DNA from: Brucella pituitosa
GTDB lineage: Bacteria > Pseudomonadota > Alphaproteobacteria > Rhizobiales > Rhizobiaceae
Direction: 5' to 3'
Length of the DNA stretch: 64,000 nucleotides
NCBI RefSeq assembly: GCF_003049685.1
Contig: NZ_PYSY02000002.1
Coordinates: forward strand, 1,401,501-1,465,500
The notes beneath the pieces are model-generated. The model was not told the origin of the DNA, made no database searches, and saw only the letters and a program-made list of their open reading frames with translations. This document shows, piece by piece, positions 27,848-37,252 of the stretch; positions within the stretch are counted from its first letter, which is position 1; each line of letters begins with the position of its first letter. The position numbers were made by a program, and so were the translations under genes.

Positions 27848-28708
27848 CTAATCTCTTGGCAGCTGCCTCGAATTCCACTGCACTTCAGGGATAGTCTTGC
27901 CAATAGAATAGCTGAAATCAGTTATCTTCATTGCTTTGGTATCGACCTGACATTTGAAATCGATCGAATACCACTTCGCCCGACTGCGAAAAGCTCCGTC
28001 GCGGATCGTGAAGCTGGTTTCTGAAACAACACCAGCGCTGGGAGCCAGCATGTCTGGAAAAGTGCCGGGTCTTTGGTGGCGAACCTGTTCCAGCGCCTCG
28101 ATCCCGCAAATCTGAACGATCCGATCTCGTGGAGGGAGTTTGCCAATCGCTTGTTTCACGCGAGGATCTGAGAGCGTATCCTTCGAATATATTTGCCGCG
28201 CCGAAGTGAGTTTTGGCTTCACTTCCATGGGCTGGTCAGGTGTTACGGTTGGGTTCTGCGGCGCTGGAGCAGCCGCTTTTGTTGCGGCGGGCAGACCCTC
28301 GGCGTCAGTGCGCAACTCAGTGACAGACTGCGCGCTATTATCAGATTTTTGCAGAGCTTCGTTCTCTTCTTTCGAAGCGGGGGAATGATTTTCAGATACT
28401 GTTTGTTGTGGTTCGGACTTGTTCATTGCCGGTTGAGCGTTGTTCGCGGGGACGGCCTGGTCTTTTTCTGCCGAAGCAGATTCGAAAGCCTGAGGCGACA
28501 GCTTGGTATCCGTATTCGATTTGCCATCTGATGGTGGCGCGTTTGGTTTCGGAGGAACCAGTTCCACATTGACGCTTTGATCCTGAGCCGGAGGCGACAA
28601 TTCAGGGACATGGTAAAGCAGCAACAATGCCAAAGTCAGATGAAGAACGACGGATGCCGGGAACCCCCAGCCTGCTTCTTCCAGTATTTTTTTGGCCAAG
28701 TGCTGCAT
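27848..28708 (-). CDS. DUF930 protein with TonB-like architecture
   Basis: 286 aa. One N-terminal membrane helix (FPASVVLHLTLALLLLYHV), then a long Pro/Ala/Glu/Lys-rich spacer of about 120 residues, then a C-terminal DUF930 domain (LSDPRVKQAIGKLPPRDRIVQICGIEALEQV ... WYSIDFKCQVDTKAMKI). The single helix plus periplasm-spanning disordered linker recalls TonB or TolA, but the C-terminal domain is different. DUF930 is restricted mainly to Rhizobiales and has no assigned role. It stands alone. Confidence 0.8.
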   Translation of the reverse strand: MQHLAKKILEEAGWGFPASVVLHLTLALLLLYHVPELSPPAQDQSVNVELVPPKPNAPPSDGKSNTDTKLSPQAFESASAEKDQAVPANNAQPAMNKSEPQQTVSENHSPASKEENEALQKSDNSAQSVTELRTDAEGLPAATKAAAPAPQNPTVTPDQPMEVKPKLTSARQIYSKDTLSDPRVKQAIGKLPPRDRIVQICGIEALEQVRHQRPGTFPDMLAPSAGVVSETSFTIRDGAFRSRAKWYSIDFKCQVDTKAMKITDFSYSIGKTIPEVQWNSRQLPRD

Positions 28709-29175
28709 TTGTTAAACGGGTTGGTCTCCACGCGTCAACACTAAGGGTTAGCGCCACAGGCAACAAGGGGGGGGAGAGATGTTACCTCACAGCAGACCTC
28801 ATGATTGACGAGTTTTGATGTGTTCCGGATACGCTCGGTTGCTGCATGTGGCGATATGCTATGTGTCAGAACGAAGGGGCAAAAGACGCCTGTTTGCGGA
28901 CAACAAAGGTGAATGATTGCTGTGGTATATTGCGTTTTCGTATAGACAGTGAGCAATACCCGCTCCAATCTGCAACACTTAAAAAACAATATTTTTAGTC
29001 AAGAGAATGTCACTTTCTTATTTTGATTATATTGCGTAGTTGCCTACGCCAGAAGCGGTCAGATGAGCCGCTGTGCACAGTCCGACGATAGACAATACCT
29101 GATCATATGCAGGTGTCTCGCCTAACGCGTACAAATGCCCGGCGATGCGCGACCTTTGGTCAGTGAGTATTTAGA
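28709..29175. other. Intergenic region upstream of the NRPS cluster
   Basis: 467 bases with no credible coding frame. It contains the promoters of the divergent DUF930 and NRPS genes and an AT-rich stretch at 28980-29030. I see no clear metal-regulator or other named box. Confidence 0.5.
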
Positions 29176-32100
29176 ATGAGCCACGGTATTGATGGTGCTG
29201 GATTGGATAAAATTCCATCCACAAATGATAAAAATGATGTCAACGCAAGCGAACTGAATGTGGGCATGCAGCCACATGCTTCAAGCGCTTCTGCGCTGCA
29301 TCAGCAGGTTTTGCTCGGTGCGGATTTTGCACAGGCTGGCGAGCCCGGCGAGCGGCTTGATATCTTTTTTGAAAGGCTCGCCGAGAAGTTTGCAGGATCT
29401 GTGGCCGTCGTCTCCGATGGACTGTCCTGGACTTACAAGGAACTTGATGAGCGCGCCAATCAGTTCGCGCGATTGTTGATCGAGCATGACGTGAAGCCCG
29501 GTGATCGCATCGGCCTGTTGCTTGACCGCTCTGCCGAGACTTACATCACCCTTCTGGCGGTCATGAAGGCGGGTGCTGCATATGTGCCGCTCGCCACCGC
29601 CTTCCCAGAAGACCGTATGGCACTGATCATTGACGATGCCGGGGTCAAGCTTGTGATTTCCCTTCGTGCCTATTCGGCACGCGTGGAACAAATGCCGGTT
29701 CCCCATATATTGATCGATGCCTGTTCGGCGGAAATTTCTCAGCATTCCAATGCTCGACTGGATCTCGCTGCTAGAGCCACCAACCCCGACGAGATTTGCT
29801 ACATTCTTTATACGTCGGGTACGACCGGACGACCAAAAGGCGTCGCCATTCGTCACCAAAGTTTCTGCAACTTTCTGCGTGTGGCAGCCGTTTCTTATGG
29901 GTACAAACCCAGTGACCGTGTCTACCACGGCATGACGATTGCTTTCGATTTCTCAGCCGAGGAATATTGGGTTCCCTTCGTGGCAGGCGCTACCGTCATC
30001 CCCGCGCCTGGTCCCTTGACGCTGGTTGGTGAAGAACTGGCTGATTTTCTACGCACAAACGACATCAATTGCATGGCGTGCAGCCCGACATTGCTATCGT
30101 CTATCGAAAGTGACGTCCCCAAGCTGCGCCTCCTCATGGTCGGCGGAGAGGCGTGTCCACTCAATCTGGTGACCCGCTGGACAAAGCCCGGGCGCCTACT
30201 TCTGAATACTTACGGTCCCACTGAAGCAACCGTCACTGCCACTATGGGTGTGCTCACACCCGATAAACCGGTAACAATCGGCGCTCCGTTGCCGACTTAT
30301 TCGATTGTCATTATCGATCCGACTGAAGCAAAGCTGACGGACCCTGATGAACTCGGTGAAATCGGTATTGCCGGCATTGGTCTTGCAGTGGGTTATCTCA
30401 ACAGGCAGGACCTTACGGATCAGAAGTTCATTCCAGACTTCATAGGTCTACCGAATAATCCTTCAAAACGGATTTATCGTACGGGCGATCTCGGACGTAT
30501 CAACGCACAAGGCGAAATCGAATATCGCGGTCGTATCGATACGCAGGTGAAAATACGTGGCTATCGTATTGAGCTTGGCGAAATCGAAGCGGTTCTTCTC
30601 GACAATCCTTCGGTGGCACAGGCAGCTGTGACAACGTGGGAGATCGAGCCGGGCCGGGTGGAACTGGTTGCCTATTATGCGCCTAAATCCGGAATGCCGC
30701 CCATCCAGCGCGCCGACATTGCGCGCGAACTCAAACGCCGCCTTCCGTCTTACATGGTCCCGACCTATCTGGAAGAGCTTGACGCAATTCCGATGACAGT
30801 TTCCAACAAAGCCGATCTGCGCCAGTTACCGAAGCCAACCAATGTGCGTCTTTCGGCAGAACGCGTCATTATTCCGCCAGCCAATGACGACCAGCGTTTC
30901 ATGGCTGAAGCCCTGGCGGAAGTGCTTAACCTTGATGAGGTCTCTGTCGAGGATAACTTCTTTGATGACCTTGGTGCCAATTCCTTGCTGATGGCACGCT
31001 TCTGTGCGCGTCTGCGCACCGTGCAAGGCTGGGAAATGGCGTCAATGCGGGACATTTATCTGCATCCGTCAATCACCGGTCTTGCGAAGCATCTTCATTT
31101 GCCACAGCAATCGGTTGCATCTGTCACTGAACAAAGCCTCACCCATAAGGCATCCAATTTTGCATATTGGACGTGCGGCGCAGCCCAGCTCGCATTTTAT
31201 GCAATCTACAGCTATGTCGGTTTGCTGTTTTTCGACAAGGGCCTCGACTGGGTCTATGTCAAACTCGATGAGCCTTTGCAGCTTTATTTCCGCTGTGTGG
31301 TTCTGGCTGGCGCCAGCTTTTTCGGGATGACGGGCTTTGCGATCCTTGCAAAATGGCTGCTTATTGGTCGCTGGAAAGAAGAACGTTTCCCGATCTGGGG
31401 CTTGCGATATTATCGCTTCTGGGTGGTCAAAACATTGATCCGGACGGCACCTGTGGTGCTTTTCCGCGGCAACCCGCTTTATAGTCTCTATTTGCGACTG
31501 CTTGGAGCAAAGCTTGGTCGCAACACCGCCATCGAATGTCGGGCAATACCGGTTTGCACTGATCTGATTTCGATTGGTGAAAATTCGATTTTGCGTCGCG
31601 AATCCAATATTCTGGGATACCGGGCCGAAAGCGGCTACATTCACACCGGGTCGATTACCATCGGAGATGATGCTTTCGTTGGTGTAGGGTCCACGTTGGA
31701 CATTGACACCAGGATTGGCAGCGGATCCCAGCTTGGCCACGCTTCTTCGCTTCAACGCGGGCAGGCCATTCCTGATGGCGAACACTGGCATGGATCGCCT
31801 GCGACGCAGACCGATGCCGACTATTGCAAAGTTCGCAATATCACGTTGTCCAAGACCCGACGCGTGACGTTTGAAATGGTGCAGCTTATCGGGCTGTTTA
31901 CGCTCGTCACGCCATTTCCACTGTTGTTCCATAGCTATTGGCAGAACGTGAGTGACGACTATCAGGAAACGATCGGTATCGTCGCCATCGGTACAACGGT
32001 AACGCTTTTTGGTGCGATTATTGTTTCGTTACTGGCTGCGGTATTTGTGCCGCGTATTGTCAGCCTGTTTTTAAAGCCAAACCGAACCTACACACTTTAC

Positions 32101-33363
32101 GGCTTTCATTACTGGCTTCAGTCGATGGTGGAACTGAGCAGCAATTCGCGCCTGCTTAACCTGTTGTTCGGGGATAGTTCTGCGATCGTGCATTACATCC
32201 GGGCGATTGGCTGGAAGCTCAACAAGGTCGTCCAGACCGGTTCAAACTTCGGCACAAACCAACAACAGGAAAATCCGCTTCTGTGTGAAATCGGCACCCA
32301 GACAATGGTGTCGGACGGATTGTTCATGATCAACATGCACAAATCGGCTGCGACGTTCCGACTGGAACATACCAAAATCGGTGAGCGAAACTATTTTGGC
32401 AACAATATTTTCTATCCGCCAGATGGCCGTACGGGTGACAACTGCCTGCTTGGCACCAAGGTAATGGTGCCTATTGATGGGCCGGTGCGTGAGAATGTCG
32501 GTCTGTTGGGATCGCCATCCTTTGAAATTCCGCGCATTGTAAATCGCGATAAGGAACTGATTGCGAATATTGAGGAAGAGGATCGCCTGCGCCGGTTGCG
32601 GCGTAAAAACTTCCATAACCTGCGCACGGGATTGATGTTCCTCGCGGCACAATGGCTGATGCTGTTTGCAACAATCGCAATATGGGATCGCGCACTCAAT
32701 TATTATGATGCATGGGCACATAAAGCATTGTTTGTCGCGGTTGTGCTGACATCAGCTATCGCTATACCGTTCTATATCCTCATTGAACGCCTTTCTTTGG
32801 GTTTCAAGAGGTTGAAGCCGCGGATGACGACGATTTACGATGCAGCTTTCTGGCGTCATGAGCGGCACTGGAAACTATCGGATTCACCCATTACACAGCT
32901 ATTTGCGGGTACACCATTCCGTCCGCTGATCCTTCGTATGCTGGGCGTGAAAGTCGGTAAACGTGTTTATGACGGAGGCGCAAACCTGACAGAGCGTTCC
33001 CTTGTAGAGATTGGCGATGATGCCACCCTCAACGAAGGGTCGGTTATTCAGCCGCATTCGCTGGAAGAGGGGGCTTTCAAGTCCGACTTCATTCGCATCG
33101 GCAGCGGTTGTACGTTGGGCCCTGCAGCGTTCGTTCATTATGGTGTGGTGATGGGCGAAGGTTCGATTGTTGATGTGGATTCGTTCGTAATGAAGGGCGA
33201 AGTACTCGAGCCATATTCTGTCTGGCGCGGGAATCCGGCAAAGCTCAATCGTTTTGTGGTTCCGGTTGATGAAAATGGCATCGTACTTTTAGACGTTATT
33301 CATGCAGGGAAACTTCATCGCAGCGGAACTGTGGCATTGGACGCAAAGAAAGGCTTTGTGTGA
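29176..33363 (+). CDS. Pls/PosA-type single-module NRPS membrane synthetase
   Basis: 1,395 aa. Residues ~50-560 form an adenylation domain: YTSGTTGRPKG (212-222), FDFSAEEYW (257-265), NTYGPTEATVT, YRTGDLGR (434-441), GRIDTQVKIRGYRIELGEIE, NKADLRQLP with the A10 lysine. A carrier domain follows with the phosphopantetheine Ser603 in DLGANSLLMARF. The remaining ~780 residues carry about six membrane helices and three soluble blocks with left-handed beta-helix (hexapeptide) character. There is no condensation or thioesterase domain. This is the layout of epsilon-poly-lysine synthetase (Pls) relatives, which join amino acids by iterative isopeptide bonds in the membrane. Substrate unknown. Confidence 0.9.
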   Translation: MSHGIDGAGLDKIPSTNDKNDVNASELNVGMQPHASSASALHQQVLLGADFAQAGEPGERLDIFFERLAEKFAGSVAVVSDGLSWTYKELDERANQFARLLIEHDVKPGDRIGLLLDRSAETYITLLAVMKAGAAYVPLATAFPEDRMALIIDDAGVKLVISLRAYSARVEQMPVPHILIDACSAEISQHSNARLDLAARATNPDEICYILYTSGTTGRPKGVAIRHQSFCNFLRVAAVSYGYKPSDRVYHGMTIAFDFSAEEYWVPFVAGATVIPAPGPLTLVGEELADFLRTNDINCMACSPTLLSSIESDVPKLRLLMVGGEACPLNLVTRWTKPGRLLLNTYGPTEATVTATMGVLTPDKPVTIGAPLPTYSIVIIDPTEAKLTDPDELGEIGIAGIGLAVGYLNRQDLTDQKFIPDFIGLPNNPSKRIYRTGDLGRINAQGEIEYRGRIDTQVKIRGYRIELGEIEAVLLDNPSVAQAAVTTWEIEPGRVELVAYYAPKSGMPPIQRADIARELKRRLPSYMVPTYLEELDAIPMTVSNKADLRQLPKPTNVRLSAERVIIPPANDDQRFMAEALAEVLNLDEVSVEDNFFDDLGANSLLMARFCARLRTVQGWEMASMRDIYLHPSITGLAKHLHLPQQSVASVTEQSLTHKASNFAYWTCGAAQLAFYAIYSYVGLLFFDKGLDWVYVKLDEPLQLYFRCVVLAGASFFGMTGFAILAKWLLIGRWKEERFPIWGLRYYRFWVVKTLIRTAPVVLFRGNPLYSLYLRLLGAKLGRNTAIECRAIPVCTDLISIGENSILRRESNILGYRAESGYIHTGSITIGDDAFVGVGSTLDIDTRIGSGSQLGHASSLQRGQAIPDGEHWHGSPATQTDADYCKVRNITLSKTRRVTFEMVQLIGLFTLVTPFPLLFHSYWQNVSDDYQETIGIVAIGTTVTLFGAIIVSLLAAVFVPRIVSLFLKPNRTYTLYGFHYWLQSMVELSSNSRLLNLLFGDSSAIVHYIRAIGWKLNKVVQTGSNFGTNQQQENPLLCEIGTQTMVSDGLFMINMHKSAATFRLEHTKIGERNYFGNNIFYPPDGRTGDNCLLGTKVMVPIDGPVRENVGLLGSPSFEIPRIVNRDKELIANIEEEDRLRRLRRKNFHNLRTGLMFLAAQWLMLFATIAIWDRALNYYDAWAHKALFVAVVLTSAIAIPFYILIERLSLGFKRLKPRMTTIYDAAFWRHERHWKLSDSPITQLFAGTPFRPLILRMLGVKVGKRVYDGGANLTERSLVEIGDDATLNEGSVIQPHSLEEGAFKSDFIRIGSGCTLGPAAFVHYGVVMGEGSIVDVDSFVMKGEVLEPYSVWRGNPAKLNRFVVPVDENGIVLLDVIHAGKLHRSGTVALDAKKGFV

Positions 33364-33827
33364 GGAAGCTTCCTCTTGAAACGATCAAGGTCGAACTTCT
33401 GCCTGTGACCGGAGGAATCCGGTCGCAGGTGGAGGCATTGGAACTCGCCTCCGGTCAAACGAATTTGGTTGCAAGTAACACGGATTCCCTGCTTGAAGCC
33501 GATGAGGATGCGAATGCCAGGCCACGAGCGATTTTTGTCGCTGGAACACTTGTCGGCTTTCTTATGTATGATGCCACCAGTGAAGCGGGAATGGCCCAGC
33601 TTTACCGCTTCATGATCGACAGGTCTTTTCAGGGACTGGGTTATGGTAAGGCGGCGTTGCAGGCAGTGCTTGCGGAGATCAGAATGCTTAATCAGGTCCG
33701 CCAGATTTCTATCTGTTATGAACCGGAAAACTTAGCCGCCCGACAACTTTATGCAAAAGCAGGCTTTGTGGAAGATGGACTTGATGAAGACGGTGAGATG
33801 ATCGCGTATCTTACTCTCGAAGGGTAA
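33360..33827 (+). CDS. GNAT-family N-acetyltransferase
   Basis: 155 aa starting at GTG 33360, which overlaps the synthetase stop (GTGA), so translation is coupled. GNAT features: central YRFMIDRSFQGLGYGKAALQAVL with the acetyl-CoA loop QGLGYG, then ISICYEPENLAARQLYAKAGFVEDG. It resembles spermidine/diamine or amino-acid side-chain acetyltransferases. Its place between the Pls-like synthetase and the phosphopantetheinyl transferase suggests it modifies the monomer or polymer, or protects the host against the product (inference). Confidence 0.85.
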   Translation: MRKLPLETIKVELLPVTGGIRSQVEALELASGQTNLVASNTDSLLEADEDANARPRAIFVAGTLVGFLMYDATSEAGMAQLYRFMIDRSFQGLGYGKAALQAVLAEIRMLNQVRQISICYEPENLAARQLYAKAGFVEDGLDEDGEMIAYLTLEG

Positions 33828-33835
33828 TCTGACCT

Positions 33836-34528
33836 ATGTCGTGCTCTGCTGTCGATGGTTGGGATTTAGCCCATGCGGATCAAGCATTAACGGAAGCTTT
33901 GGCGGCTGTCGCACCACGCGGAGTTTCGGTCGGCTGTCGCACTATTCAAAGCGGAGACGAAGCCCTCCTTCTTGCGGAAGAAAGGCAATCAATTCAGACC
34001 AGCTACCTCAAGCGGCTCAAAGCAAGCGGCGCGGTTCGCTACATTGCGCGCGGGTTGCTTGGGGAACGGGGCATAGATGAATTTCCGGTTTTGCGTGCGC
34101 CAACTGGAGAGCCCATTTGGCCCGAGGGTATCGTCGGTTCGCTCGCCCATGATGACGATGTTGCTGTTGCTGCTGTGGTAAGCGCGGTGGATTTCCAGGG
34201 GCTGGGCATTGATGTCGAACCGGCAATCCCTCTTCCTGCAGATATTCAATCTCTTGTAAGGATTCCTACCGACAAGATAGGAAATGAACATACCTCAGGC
34301 ATTTCTGATCGCGTCCTGTTTTGTGCGAAGGAGGCCGTCTATAAAGCTGTCTATCCGCTTGATCGGGTGATTTTGAACTACGACAATATCAGTGTTAATC
34401 TGACAAAACGATACGCAACAACAACGACGGGCAGACGGGCGGAGCTCGTCTTTTGCACGTCCCCCAGAATTGTGGTCCTGGCGTTTATTCCAGAAGCCCA
34501 ACCGCGCGCCCTGAAAAGTGCGAAATGA
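33836..34528 (+). CDS. 4'-phosphopantetheinyl transferase (EntD/Sfp type)
   Basis: 230 aa. Motifs for Mg-CoA binding are visible: GSLAHDDDVAVAAV (substrate His region), GLGIDVEPA (Asp/Glu pair) and FCAKEAVYKAVYPL (the K-E-A-x-x-K core). It transfers phosphopantetheine from CoA to the carrier serine, here most likely Ser603 of the synthetase two genes upstream. Eight bases separate it from the acetyltransferase. It is the only such enzyme in the window and makes the cluster self-sufficient for carrier activation. Confidence 0.92.
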   Translation: MSCSAVDGWDLAHADQALTEALAAVAPRGVSVGCRTIQSGDEALLLAEERQSIQTSYLKRLKASGAVRYIARGLLGERGIDEFPVLRAPTGEPIWPEGIVGSLAHDDDVAVAAVVSAVDFQGLGIDVEPAIPLPADIQSLVRIPTDKIGNEHTSGISDRVLFCAKEAVYKAVYPLDRVILNYDNISVNLTKRYATTTTGRRAELVFCTSPRIVVLAFIPEAQPRALKSAK

Positions 34529-34560
34529 TTTTTTGGGATGGAGACATGCGTCTCAACAAA

Positions 34561-34602
34561 TAGATAGAGCATTTCCAGCGGTTCATCGCAGACAGGAAAT
34601 GC
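34561..34602. repeat. Fragment of the intergenic repeat family
   Basis: tagatagagcatttccagcg and following bases, related to 20039-20060 and to the start of copy 2 at 19981. It lies downstream of the phosphopantetheinyl transferase gene and marks the step to AT-rich DNA. Confidence 0.45.
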
Positions 34603-34784
34603 GTCAATTATTTAAAAGTCAGATTGCCGCGCACAAGCATGATTGCTCTAAATGCGATATCCTGGAAGGTATATCGCGTCTCGCAAACAGCTGCATCAGA
34701 AGCAGCCCGGCATATGTTCCAGCTAGATGAAAAATATGCACACGCTAATATGAGATCCGCTGCATATTGTAGAGGAATTAAAAT

Positions 34785-35978
34785 ATGTCGGAGACAGATA
34801 GTCCGGAACAGTTAATATATAATATATCCTATGTCTATAATTTATCATTATCACTATCAAGTAACAGCGCTGCGCTGAGCCCCTCTCCACTGAGATATGC
34901 CACCGCGAATAAAGTAAGGGCAACTATATCTTCGTCATATGTCGACGGTGGAAGTCCCGCACCCAACCTTGATATTATTCTTCAGGTCAATCCACCTGCG
35001 GATGTTTTCACGATCTACGATGAAAAAGGATTGTTTATCCGAAGCTACGAGGAAGGTCGATACCGATTAAAGACAGGTTCTGATGGTAAAGTAGTCGTAT
35101 ATTTTGCCAGCACTGACAATATATACGAGTTTATACAGTTAATAGTTGAAAGAGATGGTACATCATCGCCGACAGAATATATAGTATTCTTTGGTGATTA
35201 TGCGAGAACGCCAACTCATATACCACCTCCAGTCGTTGATCTGGACGATGATAATTCATTGAATATACCGGTGGATTCGCCCTATTTTCGTGTCAAAATA
35301 CCCCAGCAAGACCCTCCCGCTATTTCGGCCGGCCTGAGTTGTGTCGCAATAACCAATACAGTCAACTTCACGAAACAAAGTTATTCCGATGCGCTGAGGG
35401 ATTCAGGCATGCAGATACCATCTGCATATCTTAGTACTGAACAAGACAATGAAATTGCCTACTTCATTGAAAACAACGTGGGAGGAGGGAGTCAAACTTC
35501 GCCAAAAGTAACGTTCAAGGCTAAGGGGCTTCCCTATACGCATCCGTCAAATGATGCGAACCAGAACCGCATACTAACGTCACGGCCTTACCTAAATGAG
35601 GGGCAGACCTCTATCACCCCAGACAATGTTCAAGATCTTACGGTTTATCTACCGAACAAAGAGGAGTCGGACGGAAATCACACGTTTGAAGTTGGTGATA
35701 CCATTATATTTACTATGTATATCAATGGATATTTTCCTGGTTCAGATACTAAAAAAGTCGATGTTTTTGATCTGCCCGCTGTTGAAGTGAAGGAGCCTCT
35801 TCCTTCAAGTATAAGTTCAGTAATCTCAACTAATATTCTGCCAGGGTATGGATTAAATTCGTTGAGTACGCCGGGGCGATATGATTTAGATTATGTCGTA
35901 AAACGTGGAAATAGCAAGAACGGCACAGTTTGGAATCGCCCCAAAAGCTGGCTAAAAGGAAACTTAGTGACAGTATAG
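34785..35978 (+). CDS. Ig/invasin-like protein A, no signal peptide
   Basis: 397 aa from ATG 34785 (AGAGGAA upstream). It is a paralogue of the next gene over the whole length. The N-terminal ~170 residues look like an invasin-type Ig (Big_1) domain: RATISSSYVDGGSPAPNLDIILQ..., SDGKVVVYFASTDN, YIVFFGDYA. The C-terminal half has blocks shared with the paralogue: LTSRPYLNEGQTSIT, GDTIIFTMYINGYFPGS, GRYDLDYVV, RPKSWLKGN. No signal peptide, membrane helix or anchor is visible. AT-rich codon use unlike the flanking core genes. Surface role is a guess from the fold. Confidence 0.75.
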   Translation: MSETDSPEQLIYNISYVYNLSLSLSSNSAALSPSPLRYATANKVRATISSSYVDGGSPAPNLDIILQVNPPADVFTIYDEKGLFIRSYEEGRYRLKTGSDGKVVVYFASTDNIYEFIQLIVERDGTSSPTEYIVFFGDYARTPTHIPPPVVDLDDDNSLNIPVDSPYFRVKIPQQDPPAISAGLSCVAITNTVNFTKQSYSDALRDSGMQIPSAYLSTEQDNEIAYFIENNVGGGSQTSPKVTFKAKGLPYTHPSNDANQNRILTSRPYLNEGQTSITPDNVQDLTVYLPNKEESDGNHTFEVGDTIIFTMYINGYFPGSDTKKVDVFDLPAVEVKEPLPSSISSVISTNILPGYGLNSLSTPGRYDLDYVVKRGNSKNGTVWNRPKSWLKGNLVTV

Positions 35979-36052
35979 TCGATAAATATACGAATTATAA
36001 TTAAAATACAGAATATAATAAATAATATATATTAACATAAAGGAAATATACT

Positions 36053-37252
36053 ATGTCTGAATACGTATCTTCTGAAAATAACGATCAAATACCAGATTAT
36101 CTTTACAATGTAATTATATCATTTGATAGACCGTCTACGGCAACGAGTCAAAACAACAAGTACGCGCTCGCAAACAAAATAAAGATGACGTTATCGGTCA
36201 CGCTTATATCGGATGGCAAGTGTGTAGCCAATAAAGATGTGATTGTTCAAATTAATCCTCCTTCAGCCGATGTAACCATATATAATGTGGATGGGTCTTA
36301 TGCCACACCTGCTGCTGAAGGTGACTATCCGGTGACGACGGACGCAAATGGCAATGTAGTCTTATACTTCTCATCTACCAATAACGGTTATCAGAACGTA
36401 CAGGCTTACGTGGCTCAGAATTCCAGCTCTATTTCATCAGAGTATGTTATATTTTTTGGCGATTATACACATGCTCAAGTGGATGTTCCATCTCCATCGG
36501 TTGACCTGAACGAACAGCAAATATTAGAAATATCAGATGTTGATCCTTATTTCTATGTTTCAATAACACAGTACGATAATCTCGTCGGAGCGACGAATGC
36601 GTACAGTTGTGTTGCAATTGTGAATGGTCAATATTTCAGAAAAATGCCTTATACAGATGCGCTGGAAGCTACCGGGATGAATGTGCCCTCAGCTTACCTG
36701 CAGACGGTCAGCGATAATCAGATCGCGTATTTTCTCGAGAATGATAAGGGAGCAAACGTTGTTTCTTCTCCTACCTTAAAATTTGCGGCCGCAGGCATAC
36801 CGTATAATCATCCTAAGGTTGATCCGATAAACTTGCCTCGTAATCTGACGTCGCGCCCGTATTTGAACCAGGGGCAGACTTCGATAACGACGAGTAACAG
36901 CGCAAACCTTTACGTAAACCTTGACCGGAAATTAGAATCTAAAAATGTCTACACTTATAATGCTGGTGATACTGTAAATTTCACTATGTATATAAATGGA
37001 TTTTATGCTGGATCTATTGTTCAGAAAGTTGATGTATTTGATTTGGAGAAGTGCGTAGTTGGATCAGGATGTCCTCCGACCGTAAGTGCACAGATTCCAG
37101 CCTATCTACTAGAGGGCTATGGATCGAATATTGCGAATACTCCCGGCCGATATGATCTTGACTATGTGGTAATGTATGAGCACGTTACTGACCCAAAGAT
37201 TTGGGGTCGCCCGGTAAATTGGCTTAAGGGTAATATTAATACCGTAGGTTAA
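36053..37252 (+). CDS. Ig/invasin-like protein B, paralogue of A
   Basis: 399 aa; ATG 36053 has AAAGGAAATA upstream. Same layout as protein A: Ig-like first half (KMTLSVTLISDGKCVANKD, TDANGNVVLYFSSTNN, YVIFFGDYTHAQVDVPSPSVDL) and the conserved C-terminal blocks LTSRPYLNQGQTSIT, GDTVNFTMYINGFYAGS, KVDVFDL, GRYDLDYVV. No signal sequence. The two genes are 74 bases apart and co-directional, a recent tandem duplication that has since diverged. I do not recognise a named family for the C-terminal half. Confidence 0.75.
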   Translation: MSEYVSSENNDQIPDYLYNVIISFDRPSTATSQNNKYALANKIKMTLSVTLISDGKCVANKDVIVQINPPSADVTIYNVDGSYATPAAEGDYPVTTDANGNVVLYFSSTNNGYQNVQAYVAQNSSSISSEYVIFFGDYTHAQVDVPSPSVDLNEQQILEISDVDPYFYVSITQYDNLVGATNAYSCVAIVNGQYFRKMPYTDALEATGMNVPSAYLQTVSDNQIAYFLENDKGANVVSSPTLKFAAAGIPYNHPKVDPINLPRNLTSRPYLNQGQTSITTSNSANLYVNLDRKLESKNVYTYNAGDTVNFTMYINGFYAGSIVQKVDVFDLEKCVVGSGCPPTVSAQIPAYLLEGYGSNIANTPGRYDLDYVVMYEHVTDPKIWGRPVNWLKGNINTVG

